A DNA stretch of 64,000 bases from the NCBI GenBank assembly GCA_900540455.1, contig UQGD01000002.1, positions 1 through 64,000 on the forward strand. Reading direction: 5' to 3'. The stretch comes from an uncultured Faecalibacterium sp. Lineage in GTDB: Bacteria; Bacillota; Clostridia; Oscillospirales; Ruminococcaceae. Made by a program: the position numbers and the translations under genes. A model generated the notes under the pieces. That model ran no database searches, had not been told where the DNA came from, and saw only the letters and a list, made by a program, of their open reading frames with translations. Below, piece after piece: positions 1 through 7,643 of this stretch (position 1 is its first letter; every line of letters starts with the position of its first letter).

Positions 1-50
1 GCCATCGTCAGCCCTACACCAAGGTTGAGATCACTGCGATCAACGGCTAA
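1..50 (+). CDS. rplU: 50S ribosomal protein L21, C-terminal end (partial)
   Basis: Only the last 15 codons and the TAA stop are in the window; they read HRQPYTKVEITAING, the usual C-terminal tail of L21, a 23S rRNA-binding protein of the large ribosomal subunit. The gene ends 15 bases before rpmA, so the two are surely co-transcribed. In many Firmicutes a small protease gene (ysxB/prp) lies between rplU and rpmA; none fits here. Identification rests on a short peptide plus the adjacent L27 gene. Confidence 0.85.
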   Translation, partial: HRQPYTKVEITAING

Positions 51-65
51 GGAGGAAATAGTACA

Positions 66-317
66 ATGGCACATAAAAAGGGCGTAGGCAGCACCAAGAA
101 CGGCCGTGACTCTGCGGCACAGCGTCTGGGCGCAAAGCGTGCAGATGGTCAGTTCGTTCTGGCCGGCAACATCCTGGTCCGTCAGCGTGGCACCCACATC
201 CAGCCCGGCGAGAATGTCGGCAAGGGCAGCGATGACACCCTGTTTGCTCTGGTGGACGGCACCGTCCGTTTCGAGCGCGTGGGCAAGACCGGCAAGAAGT
301 GCAGCGTTAAGCAGTAA
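66..317 (+). CDS. rpmA: 50S ribosomal protein L27
   Basis: L27 sits near the peptidyl-transferase centre of the large subunit, with its N-terminal tail reaching the tRNA ends. The 83-residue product begins [16 protein letters not shown] and contains the family core [12 protein letters not shown], full length for the family. The start is fixed by a GGAGGA ribosome site just upstream. It lacks the N-terminal extension (of the MLKLNLQFFA type) that many Firmicutes L27 proteins carry and that the Prp protease removes. This agrees with the absence of ysxB/prp upstream. A terminator follows at 341-374. Confidence 0.97.
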   Translation: MAHKKGVGSTKNGRDSAAQRLGAKRADGQFVLAGNILVRQRGTHIQPGENVGKGSDDTLFALVDGTVRFERVGKTGKKCSVKQ

Positions 318-340
318 CTTCTTGTAAAAAACTGCAACTG

Positions 341-374
341 AAAGAGCCGGACCCTCGTGGCCCGGCTCTTTTTT
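341..374 (+). terminator. Intrinsic terminator after rpmA
   Basis: An AGAGCCGG / CCGGCTCT stem is followed by a run of six T. It ends the rplU-rpmA transcript; obgE starts 21 bases later, so some read-through or a promoter outside the hairpin is needed for obgE. Confidence 0.85.
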
Positions 375-394
375 CTCAGAAATGGAGGGGCTGT

Positions 395-1678
395 ATGGCA
401 GCACAAACCAACTTTATCGATATCGCCACCATCTGGCTCCATGCCGGCAAGGGCGGCGACGGCGCGGTCAGCTTCCATCGTGAAAAGTTCGTGGCCGCAG
501 GCGGCCCGGACGGCGGCGACGGCGGCAAGGGCGGCGACATCATCTTTGTGGTGGATGATCACCTCAGCACGCTGATGGACTTCCGCTATAAGCGCAAGTA
601 TACTGCACCCGAAGGCGGCAAGGGCGGTGCCCGGTTGTGCCACGGTGCAAATGCCGAAAATCTGATCATCAAGGTGCCGCTGGGCACTGTTATCAAGGAT
701 ACGGCTACGGGCCTGGTCATTGCAGATCTGTCCGACCACACGCCGGTCACTGTGGCAAAGGGCGGCCGGGGCGGCTGCGGCAATGCGCATTTTGCCAGCC
801 CCACCCGTCAGGTGCCCAAATTTGCAAAGCCGGGTATGCCCGGCGAGGATCTGCAGGTGACCCTGGAGCTGAAACTGATCGCGGATGTGGGCCTGATCGG
901 GTTCCCCAATGTTGGCAAGTCCACGCTGATCTCGGTGATCAGTGCGGCTAAGCCGAAGATCGCGAACTACCACTTTACCACCCTGGTGCCCACTCTGGGC
1001 GTTGTCTCGATGGGCGAGGGCGCCAGCTTTGTCTGCGCAGATATCCCTGGCCTGATTGAGGGTGCCAGCGAGGGCGTGGGCCTTGGTCACGACTTTTTGC
1101 GCCATGTGGAGCGCTGCCGCCTGCTGCTGCATGTGGTGGACGTCTCTGGAAGCGAGTGCCGTGACCCCATCCAGGACTTTGAGCAGATCAATACCGAGCT
1201 GGCAAAGTTCAGCCCGGAGCTGGCTGGCCGTCCCCAGATCGTGGTAGGCAACAAGTGTGATCTGGCTACGCAGGAGCAGATCGATCAGTTCCGCACCTAT
1301 GTAGAGGAAAAGGGCCTGACCTTCCTGCCGCTGTCCGCTGCCACCATGCAGGGCGTCAAGGAACTGCCGGGTCTGGTCTACCGCCGCCTGCAGGATGTGC
1401 CTGCGGTGCCGGTGTTCCAGCCGGAGTATGTCAAGCAGCAGGTCAAGACGGGCAGCCGGGACTTTACCATCCAGCGCATGGAAGCCCATGTGTGGAACGT
1501 GGAGGCTCCCTGGCTGGAACGTATCCTGGCAGGCAGCAACGTGGACGACTACGAGAGCCTGCAGTACTTCCAGCGTCAGCTGGGGGAGAGCGGTATCCTG
1601 GATGCCCTGGTGGAAAAGGGCGTGGAAGAAAACGATACCGTGCTGATCGGCGAGTATCAGTTCGATTATATCTTCTAA
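395..1678 (+). CDS. obgE: GTPase Obg (CgtA), ribosome assembly
   Basis: Obg is an essential GTPase that binds the 50S subunit and couples ribosome maturation to the (p)ppGpp and stress state. The 427-residue protein shows the three family domains. A glycine-rich Obg fold covers residues 1-158 (GKGGDGAVSFHREK, many GG pairs). The G domain follows, with Walker A GFPNVGKS at 169-176, the switch II motif DIPGLIEG near 215 and NKCD near 286. A C-terminal OCT domain covers about 350-427. Length is typical. GGAGGGG upstream supports the ATG. mrnC follows after 16 bases. Position after rpmA is the common Firmicutes arrangement. Confidence 0.97.
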   Translation: MAAQTNFIDIATIWLHAGKGGDGAVSFHREKFVAAGGPDGGDGGKGGDIIFVVDDHLSTLMDFRYKRKYTAPEGGKGGARLCHGANAENLIIKVPLGTVIKDTATGLVIADLSDHTPVTVAKGGRGGCGNAHFASPTRQVPKFAKPGMPGEDLQVTLELKLIADVGLIGFPNVGKSTLISVISAAKPKIANYHFTTLVPTLGVVSMGEGASFVCADIPGLIEGASEGVGLGHDFLRHVERCRLLLHVVDVSGSECRDPIQDFEQINTELAKFSPELAGRPQIVVGNKCDLATQEQIDQFRTYVEEKGLTFLPLSAATMQGVKELPGLVYRRLQDVPAVPVFQPEYVKQQVKTGSRDFTIQRMEAHVWNVEAPWLERILAGSNVDDYESLQYFQRQLGESGILDALVEKGVEENDTVLIGEYQFDYIF

Positions 1679-1694
1679 GGAGTGTGGGCGCAGC

Positions 1695-2099
1695 ATGACC
1701 GAACCCGAAAAGATCGACCCCCGGGAGCTGAGTCCGCTGGCTCTGGCTTTTATGGGGGACAGCGTGCTGGAGCTGCTGGTGCGTAAACGTCTGGTAGAGC
1801 ATCACCGTCTGTCTGCCGGCCGCCTGAATGCGGAAAAGGTCAAGTATGTTTCCGCCAAGGCGCAGTTCCGGGAGCAGCAGCTGCTGGAACCGCTGTTTAC
1901 AGAGGAAGAAATGGCTGTGTTCAAGCGGGGGCGCAACGCCAGCAAGGCCAGCGTAGCAAAGCACGCTTCTCCGGAGCAGTATCGGGCATCCACCGGCTTT
2001 GAATGTCTGCTGGGGTGGCTCTACCTGACCGGGCAGATGTCCCGTGTGCAGCAGCTGTTTGAAGCGCTGTGGGCAGGTTTTGATCCGGACGCTTCCTGA
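1695..2099 (+). CDS. mrnC: Mini-ribonuclease III (23S rRNA maturation)
   Basis: Mini-III is an RNase III catalytic domain without the dsRNA-binding domain; in Bacillus it trims both ends of 23S rRNA within 50S particles. The 134 residues keep the acidic signature FMGDSVLELLVR (Asp22 as the metal ligand) and the second helix with GFECLLGWLYL carrying the catalytic Glu. The length matches the family, and no dsRBD follows. In Bacillus the gene lies next to cysS; here it follows obgE at 16 bases, probably in one operon. A GGAG ribosome site precedes the ATG. A bidirectional terminator follows. Confidence 0.9.
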   Translation: MTEPEKIDPRELSPLALAFMGDSVLELLVRKRLVEHHRLSAGRLNAEKVKYVSAKAQFREQQLLEPLFTEEEMAVFKRGRNASKASVAKHASPEQYRASTGFECLLGWLYLTGQMSRVQQLFEALWAGFDPDAS

Positions 2100-2108
2100 C
2101 AGAAGCAT

Positions 2109-2168
2109 AAAAGCCCGCCGCTTTCCCCACTGGAGGCCAGTGACGGAGGGCGGCGGGCTTTCTTGTTT
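2109..2168. terminator. Bidirectional terminator between mrnC and the small Asn-rich gene
   Basis: AAAGCCCGCCGC pairs with GCGGCGGGCTTT across about 28 bases; T-rich tracts lie on both sides. It can end mrnC on the plus strand and the convergent small gene on the minus strand. Confidence 0.8.
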
Positions 2169-2204
2169 TGTGCTCCGGCGGTCCGGACCGGGGCGGGGGA
2201 GCGT

Positions 2205-2381
2205 TTAGCGAGCGCTGTTCTTTACAGAGTTCTTGGCGCTTTCGTCATCTGCACCCTTGGTATACTGGTTGGGGTGCTTGTGCTCGTTGGTCGCAGTAGA
2301 GTTCTGGGTCTTATTGTTGGTGGTCTGATTGCTGGTTTTGGTGTTCTGGCCGTTCTGGCAGTTGTTGCTGCGATTTTCCAT
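2205..2381 (-). CDS. Small Asn/Thr-rich protein of unknown function (58 aa)
   Basis: I do not recognise a named family. The minus strand encodes 58 residues starting MENRSNNCQNGQNTKTSNQ and ending ESAKNSVKNSAR. It is very rich in Asn, Thr, Ser, Gln and Lys, with one Cys and no hydrophobic stretch, so it is likely soluble and largely disordered. An AAAGGAG ribosome site sits 8 bases before the ATG, and the stop runs into the shared terminator at 2109-2168; both support a real gene. Repetitive Asn/Gln-rich short proteins of this style occur in clostridia, some near spore functions, but that link is only an inference. The plus-strand open frame over the same DNA has poor composition. Confidence 0.7.
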   Translation of the reverse strand: MENRSNNCQNGQNTKTSNQTTNNKTQNSTATNEHKHPNQYTKGADDESAKNSVKNSAR

Positions 2382-2529
2382 TGTGGTATGCTCCTTTCGA
2401 TCTTAAGCACAGCAGGGGGGCCGACAGTCTGCCGGTCTTCTGCTGCCTGAACTGTAAGGGTGACCCTCACGATGGATAGTTTGGCCGCATGGGGCGGCTT
2501 TATACACTTGACTGATTGGAGGAATATGG

Positions 2530-4017
2530 ATGCCTGCTGAATATTTTGAGCAACGGGAGCGGCAGCTGCTGGGGGAGCGCTTTGATACCCTTTACACCGC
2601 ACCTACCGAGGCGGCGGCCCGGGGAGCTACAGTGTCGGCGCTGCGCACCGACCCGGCTACGTTTGCCCGTTTGTGCGGTTTTCCGGTGCAGGTCTCGCCC
2701 TTCTGCCCCCAAGCTTTCGTGGTAGAGCAAGGGGAGGACTTCCGCCCCGGCCGCCACCCCTACCACCATGCGGGGGTGTTTTACTCGCAGGAGCCATCGG
2801 CAGCTTCGGCGGCGCCGTTGCTGGGGGTGCGCCCTGGTATGCGGGTGCTGGACCTGTGCGCTGCACCTGGAGGCAAAAGCAGTCAGCTGGCAGCTGCCCT
2901 GCAAGGGCAGGGGCTGCTGGTGAGCAACGAATATGTCCCCGCCCGTGCAGAGATCCTGAAAAGCAACCTGGAGCGGATGGGCGTGTCCAACGCAGTGGTG
3001 GTAAATGAGACGCCCCAGCGGTTAGAACAGGCTCTGCCGGAATTTTTTGACCGTATATTGGTGGATGCGCCTTGTTCGGGTGAAGGGATGTTCCGCAAAG
3101 AACCGGCAGCGCTGGCACAGCATAGCCAGGCGCTGGTACAGCAGTGCGCTGCATTGGGCGCCGAGATCCTGGACCATGCAGCGGGGATGCTGGCCCCCGG
3201 CGGAGAGATCGTCTATTCTACCTGTACCTTTGCGCCGGAGGAGGATGAAGGGCAGGCGGCTGCGTTTTTGGCTCGCCACCCGGAGTTTCAGCTGGCAGAT
3301 GTGCTGGGCAATGTGGATTACACCTTTGGCAGCCCGGGCGAGGCCAACCGCACCGGCGGGCTGCCGCTGGACGTGAGCCTGGTGCGGCGCATCTGGCCCT
3401 GCCAAGGGGGAGAGGGGCATTTTATTGCCCGCTTTGTCAAGGCGGGCACGCCCCGCCCTCTGCCGGAAGCAGGTCAGCCTGCTCCGGAGGAAAAGTTCTG
3501 GCTGGCGGATGCACTTCGGGCATCCAAGGAGACCCCTCGCTCGGAGCGTCGGCCGGCTTCCGGCAAGGCCAGCCGCAGCGGACGTGCACGCCCGACGGAT
3601 GTGCCTAATGCAGCGCAGAGCCTGGCTGCGTGGGTGGAATTTGCAAGACGATACTTTCCGCAGCTGGCGGATCGGCCTGCGCTGGTCCATGGCAGCGGCG
3701 TGCTGCTGCCGGTGCCGTTCCCCCAGACACGGCTGCATATTCTGCGGGCAGGCGTATTCGTGGGCAATGTTCAGAAAGGCCGCTTTGTGCCGGAACACCA
3801 CCTTTTTACAGCTTTCGGCAGTCAGTGCACAAACTGTGAACAGCTGACCCGAACCGACCCCCGCTGCACAGCCTATCTGTCCGGACAGGAGATCGAAGCC
3901 CGCACCGCATCCGACGGGTACTGCTGCGTTTTGGTGGACGGCTGGCCTTTGGGGGGCGGCAAAGTTTCCGGCGGAAGGGTCAAAAATCATTACCCCAAGG
4001 CACTGCGCCTGCTGTGA
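2530..4017 (+). CDS. rsmF: RsmB/RsmF-type rRNA cytosine-C5 methyltransferase
   Basis: It is predicted to transfer a methyl group from SAM to C5 of a cytosine in 16S rRNA. The 495-residue protein carries the NOL1/NOP2/Sun catalytic domain: the SAM-binding LDLCAAPGGKSSQL near residue 110, the DAPCSGEGMFRKEP motif with one catalytic Cys near 180, and YSTCTFAPEEDE with the second Cys near 232. An extra C-terminal region (about 290-495) matches the layout of Firmicutes RsmF-like enzymes with a PUA/RRM-like RNA-binding end. GGAGGA lies 7 bases before the chosen ATG; an ATG 4 bases upstream is out of frame. The exact target base cannot be read from sequence. Confidence 0.88.
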   Translation: MPAEYFEQRERQLLGERFDTLYTAPTEAAARGATVSALRTDPATFARLCGFPVQVSPFCPQAFVVEQGEDFRPGRHPYHHAGVFYSQEPSAASAAPLLGVRPGMRVLDLCAAPGGKSSQLAAALQGQGLLVSNEYVPARAEILKSNLERMGVSNAVVVNETPQRLEQALPEFFDRILVDAPCSGEGMFRKEPAALAQHSQALVQQCAALGAEILDHAAGMLAPGGEIVYSTCTFAPEEDEGQAAAFLARHPEFQLADVLGNVDYTFGSPGEANRTGGLPLDVSLVRRIWPCQGGEGHFIARFVKAGTPRPLPEAGQPAPEEKFWLADALRASKETPRSERRPASGKASRSGRARPTDVPNAAQSLAAWVEFARRYFPQLADRPALVHGSGVLLPVPFPQTRLHILRAGVFVGNVQKGRFVPEHHLFTAFGSQCTNCEQLTRTDPRCTAYLSGQEIEARTASDGYCCVLVDGWPLGGGKVSGGRVKNHYPKALRLL

Positions 4018-4106
4018 TCTTTTAGGGGATTTTGGTGGATCGAACCAGCAAAAACATCTGTTGGCGGCTTTTTGTGGCCGGAAAAGGGAATATCCCCGGA
4101 AAAGAC

Positions 4107-4135
4107 TTGAACGCAGTCGCAGTGTGTGGTAAACT
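4107..4135 (+). promoter_or_regulatory. Sigma-A type promoter for yebC
   Basis: TTGAAC, 17 bases, TAAACT. It lies about 95 bases before the yebC start in a 213-base gap where nothing else stands out. Confidence 0.6.
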
Positions 4136-4230
4136 TATAAAGTTGGATATTGTGCACTGCCAAACCCGGGCGACGCAGCCGTCTGCCCGATGGCAGAGAA
4201 CTTTGAATAGAATCTAGGAGGCTTTTTCCC

Positions 4231-4968
4231 ATGTCTGGACATAGCAAATGGAACAACATTAAACGCAAGAAGGAAAAGACCGACGGCGCCCGTGCAAAGG
4301 TCTTTACCAAGATTGGCCGCGAGATCAGCGTGGCAGTGCGTATGGGCGGCCCCAACCCGGCTTCCAACAGCAAGCTGGCAGATCTGATCTCCAAGGCAAA
4401 GCGCATGAGCGTGCCGAATGATAACATCCAGCGTATCATCAAGAAGGCTGAGGGCGGCGACAAGACGGAGTACGAAGCAATCACCTACGAGGGCTACGGT
4501 CCCGGCGGTGTGGCTGTTATGGTGGAGACCCTGACCGATAACCGCAATCGTACCGCTGCTGACCTTCGCCACTATTTTGATAAGAACGGCGGAAACCTGG
4601 GCGCTATGGGTTGCGTGGCTTTCCTGTTCACCCAGAAGGGCGTCATCGACCTCTCTCTGGAGGATAAGGATGCGGACGAGGCTATGATGGATGCTCTGGA
4701 TGCCGGTGCCGAGGACTTTGATGCAGGCGAGGATGCAGCAGAGGTCACCACCGATCCGGAGAGCTTCTCCGCTGTGACCAAGACACTGGAGGACAAGGGC
4801 TATGAGCTGATGTCCGCTGATCTGGCGATGGTCCCCATGACCACCACCCGCCTGACCGACCCCGATCAGCTGAAGCTGATGGGCAAGCTGCTGGACGCTC
4901 TGGAAGATAATGACGATGTTCAGAATGTCTGGCATTCGCTGGAGAACCCGGAAGACCTGCCGGAATGA
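4231..4968 (+). CDS. yebC: YebC/PmpR family protein (translation or transcription factor)
   Basis: The 245-residue protein starts MSGHSKWNNIKRKKEKTD, the near-invariant N-terminus of the YebC/TACO1 family, and keeps the full length and three-domain layout (MPNDNIQRIIKKAEGG-like helix near residue 65, then two acidic alpha/beta domains). Members were described as DNA-binding regulators; more recent work on the family points to a role in relieving ribosome stalling, for example at proline runs. Which applies here cannot be told. TAGGAGG precedes the ATG. It stands alone, with its own promoter and a strong terminator. Confidence 0.95.
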   Translation: MSGHSKWNNIKRKKEKTDGARAKVFTKIGREISVAVRMGGPNPASNSKLADLISKAKRMSVPNDNIQRIIKKAEGGDKTEYEAITYEGYGPGGVAVMVETLTDNRNRTAADLRHYFDKNGGNLGAMGCVAFLFTQKGVIDLSLEDKDADEAMMDALDAGAEDFDAGEDAAEVTTDPESFSAVTKTLEDKGYELMSADLAMVPMTTTRLTDPDQLKLMGKLLDALEDNDDVQNVWHSLENPEDLPE

Positions 4969-4987
4969 TCCGCACTGAAATGATCTG

Positions 4988-5029
4988 AAAAACCGCCCGC
5001 TGCATTTTGGGATGCAGCGGGCGGTTTTT
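4988..5029 (+). terminator. Strong terminator after yebC
   Basis: A perfect stem of about 18 bp (AAAAACCGCCCGCTGCAT and its complement) with a 6-base loop, ending in five T. Confidence 0.9.
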
Positions 5030-5181
5030 GTTCTGTAAAAATACACCGGCGAGTATCCGAAGGCTCAAAACGAGGTTGTTTTGTGGGAAAGGGCAAAGGT
5101 GTGACTTTTTGGCATGTTGTGCGTTCCGTACAAAAATGCGAAAGCATTATCGTTCATAAAGATGAAAAAAGCAGAAACAGC

Positions 5182-5210
5182 TTGAAATGGGTCGAAAAAT
5201 AGCGTAATAT
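5182..5210 (+). promoter_or_regulatory. Sigma-A type promoter of the uptake locus
   Basis: TTGAAA, 17 bases, TAATAT, close to consensus. Expected transcription start is near 5217, just before the inverted repeat at 5223-5242. Confidence 0.7.
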
Positions 5211-5222
5211 ACGAACTGAAAG

Positions 5223-5242
5223 TGGTATACTTATCAATACCA
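5223..5242 (+). promoter_or_regulatory. Candidate operator (inverted repeat TGGTAT-N8-ATACCA)
   Basis: TGGTAT and ATACCA form a perfect 6-bp inverted repeat right after the expected transcription start, followed by a further ACCAG direct copy. GntR/HutC-type regulators often bind sites built on TGGTNTA/TANACCA, and such a regulator is encoded at 12101-12877. The assignment is inference. Confidence 0.45.
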
Positions 5243-5299
5243 GTTTACCAGTTGAAGAGGCAGAGCCGGTTTTTGAACACACACGAACAGGAGAAAACT

Positions 5300-6718
5300 A
5301 TGAAAAAGATCACGCGTCGTAATTTTCTGAAAGTTACTGCGGCAAGTGCAGCTGCGCTGGGCCTGGCTGGCTGCGGTGGGTCCAAGGACAATGCGGCTTC
5401 CGGTGCAGGGAATGCTGCGGAGAATAAGGGCTATGAGCTGGAGGCTGTGGACGCAGCCAAAACCACCGAGGTAGTGCTGTGGCACAACCGCGGCGGCAAG
5501 GCAGGTGAGCTGCTGGAGCAGACCATGATCCCCAAGTTCAACGATACGGTGGGCAAGGAGATGGGCATCAAGGTCACGCCGGTCTACCAGAGCTCTTCGG
5601 ATCTGATCAGCAAGGTAAAGGCACTGATCCTGGCAAAGGACGTGGATAACCTGCCGGATATGATCCAGGCTTTTGCAGGCGATGCAGAATATATGAGCAC
5701 TGTGCCGTATGTGATCCCGGCACAGTGCCTGATCGAGGCAGACGAGAGCTTTGACGGCAGCGAGCTGATGCCGCAGCTGGTAAACAGCTATACGCTGGCG
5801 GATGTTCTGTGGAGCCTGCCGTTCCACGCATCCACGATGGTGATGTACTACAACAAGACCGCCTATGCAAAGGCTGGCCTTGACCCGGAAACTCCGGCCA
5901 CTACGCTGGCAGAGTTTGCGGATATGGCCGCCAAGCTCAAGGGCGATGGACAGTATGCGATCACCCTGGGAATCCAGAACACCTATATCAACCACTTCAT
6001 CGGCGGCCAGGGTGAGTACTCCTTCATTGGCGACCACGAAAACGGCCGTGCAGGCCGCATGACCAAGGTGGTCTTTGATGAGGAAGGCACCATGAAGAAC
6101 TTCCTGACCGAGTGGTCCAAGGTCCTGGCTACCGGCGCCGTTCAAACGACCGAAGAAGGCACCCAGGCACGGGATGAGTTCATGGCTGGCACCAGCGCTA
6201 CGCTGTTCAGCAGCAACAATGTGCTGGAAAGCATGGTCAACACCTTTGCAGAGCAGGGTTGGGAGCTTGGCGTGGCCGAGCTGCCCAAGGTGCTGGCTTC
6301 GGATAAGGGCGGTGTGTGCCCGGGCGGTTCCTCCATCTATGTTCTGGACCGCGGCGATGGCCAGAAGGTGGCAAAGAGCTGGGCATTCATGAAGCAGTGG
6401 GTCTCCGCAGAGTACCAGACCGAGTGGGCACTGGGCACCGGCTGCATCCCCGTAAACCAGAAGTCCATGGAGACCGAGGATATGCGCGCTTATGTGGAGA
6501 GCCGTCCGGAGTTTGATGTGGCCTTTGGCGCAATGATGAACTCTAACCCCAATGTCCAGGAGCACCTGGCCCCCACCCAGCAGGCATTTACCACTACCTT
6601 CAAGGAAGTGGGCGCTCAGTTTGCCGCAGGTACGCTGTCCATTGATGAGTGTGTGGCAGAGATGGCAAAGCAGTGCAACGATGCCCTGGACGAGTACAAT
6701 CGCGCAAACCCTGTCTAA
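5300..6718 (+). CDS. ABC transporter solute-binding lipoprotein (family 1, sugar type)
   Basis: Extracellular substrate-binding component of a carbohydrate-type ABC importer. The N-terminus is a twin-arginine lipoprotein signal (TRRNFLK, hydrophobic helix, LAGC lipobox with Cys25). The mature domain resembles UgpB/MalE-like binding proteins (VVLWHNRGG, IPVNQKSMET near residue 380). The full protein is 472 residues. I place the start at 5300, after an AGGAG site; an in-frame ATG 78 bases upstream would put non-homologous residues before the signal peptide. First gene of the operon, with a strong promoter and a likely partial terminator after it, as is common for binding proteins needed in excess. 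Substrate unknown. Confidence 0.9.
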   Translation: MKKITRRNFLKVTAASAAALGLAGCGGSKDNAASGAGNAAENKGYELEAVDAAKTTEVVLWHNRGGKAGELLEQTMIPKFNDTVGKEMGIKVTPVYQSSSDLISKVKALILAKDVDNLPDMIQAFAGDAEYMSTVPYVIPAQCLIEADESFDGSELMPQLVNSYTLADVLWSLPFHASTMVMYYNKTAYAKAGLDPETPATTLAEFADMAAKLKGDGQYAITLGIQNTYINHFIGGQGEYSFIGDHENGRAGRMTKVVFDEEGTMKNFLTEWSKVLATGAVQTTEEGTQARDEFMAGTSATLFSSNNVLESMVNTFAEQGWELGVAELPKVLASDKGGVCPGGSSIYVLDRGDGQKVAKSWAFMKQWVSAEYQTEWALGTGCIPVNQKSMETEDMRAYVESRPEFDVAFGAMMNSNPNVQEHLAPTQQAFTTTFKEVGAQFAAGTLSIDECVAEMAKQCNDALDEYNRANPV

Positions 6719-6747
6719 GCAGTAAAACAAATCCTGGATCGTATCGT

Positions 6748-6804
6748 AAAAAGGGACAGCCAGCAGTTCTATCGCTCCGGCGTAGAGGGGCGGCTGCCCT
6801 TTTT
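6748..6804 (+). terminator. Partial terminator/attenuator between binding protein and downstream genes
   Basis: AAAAAGGGACAGCC pairs with GGCTGCCCTTTTT, with one bulged base and a loop of about 29. Likely lowers expression of the distal genes relative to the binding protein. Confidence 0.65.
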
Positions 6805-6833
6805 CTTTCGGTCTGTAAAGAAAGGTCAAAAGG

Positions 6834-7640
6834 ATGGCTATCAAATTAGTAGTCAGCGATATTGATGGGACCCTGATCGACAGCACAGAGACGGTCTCCC
6901 AGGAGCTGGTGGAGATCGTCAAGAAATGCAGGGAGCAGGGGGTCGTATTTTCCTTTGCTACCGGGCGCACCAAGGAGCTGACCACAAAACTGGTCCGAAC
7001 ATTGGACATTACAGATCCGTATGTGATCTCCAATGGCGCCTGCATTTTTCAGGGGGAGAAGTGCCTTGTTTCCCACAGTTTTTCGGTGGAGGATCTTCTC
7101 CCGGTCCTTCGGCGGGCAGATGCAGCGGGTTTGACCGTTACCCTGGCAGATGAATGGACCGAACGGGCTCTGCGGCTGACGGATTATGTGCGCTCCCACC
7201 AGAAGTTTGGCGACCGGTTCCAAAGCTTTATCGATCTGGACACCTTTGATTGGACAAATGCCCGTTTTGTCAAGGTCATGTTTATGGATGAACACCGCAC
7301 CGGAAGGATCCATGCGTTCCGGGAGGAGCTGCTGCGGGATTTCAGCGACCGGTATTGGGTCACCACCTATGCGGATGCCGCTGTGGAACTTGGCCCTCTG
7401 GGGTGCAATAAGATGACCGGCGTCCGGGAGCTGGCAGAGCTGCTGAAGATCCAGCAGCAAAATGTGATGGCCTGCGGTGACTTTGAAAACGACCTGGAAA
7501 TGGTAGAGTATGCCGGGGTCGGCGTGGCGGTGCAAAATGCCTGCGATATGCTGAAAGCCCGGGCAGACTATGTGGCGTCCAAGCCCTGCTCCTACGGCGT
7601 TGTGGAAGCCATTGAAAACTTTTGTTTTGGAGGAATATAA
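6834..7640 (+). CDS. Cof-type HAD-IIB phosphatase
   Basis: A 268-residue haloacid-dehalogenase superfamily hydrolase, probably a sugar-phosphate phosphatase acting in the cytoplasm. All catalytic motifs are present: SDIDGTL at residues 8-14 (nucleophile and acid Asp), the ATGRTKE motif II near 43, the Lys in GCNKMTGVRELAE, and GDFENDLEM as motif IV. The cap (residues 85-190) is of the IIB type. It lies between the binding protein and the permeases (4 bases from the next start), so its substrate is likely a phosphorylated intermediate of the imported compound. Substrate cannot be told from sequence. Confidence 0.88.
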   Translation: MAIKLVVSDIDGTLIDSTETVSQELVEIVKKCREQGVVFSFATGRTKELTTKLVRTLDITDPYVISNGACIFQGEKCLVSHSFSVEDLLPVLRRADAAGLTVTLADEWTERALRLTDYVRSHQKFGDRFQSFIDLDTFDWTNARFVKVMFMDEHRTGRIHAFREELLRDFSDRYWVTTYADAAVELGPLGCNKMTGVRELAELLKIQQQNVMACGDFENDLEMVEYAGVGVAVQNACDMLKARADYVASKPCSYGVVEAIENFCFGGI

Positions 7641-7643
7641 GCC

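Noticed and set aside
2163..2450. A plus-strand open frame of 95 codons with a hydrophobic stretch
   Set aside because: It lies opposite the Asn-rich small gene, has no good ribosome site and starts within the terminator tail; the hydrophobic residues are a by-product of the Asn/Thr codons on the other strand.
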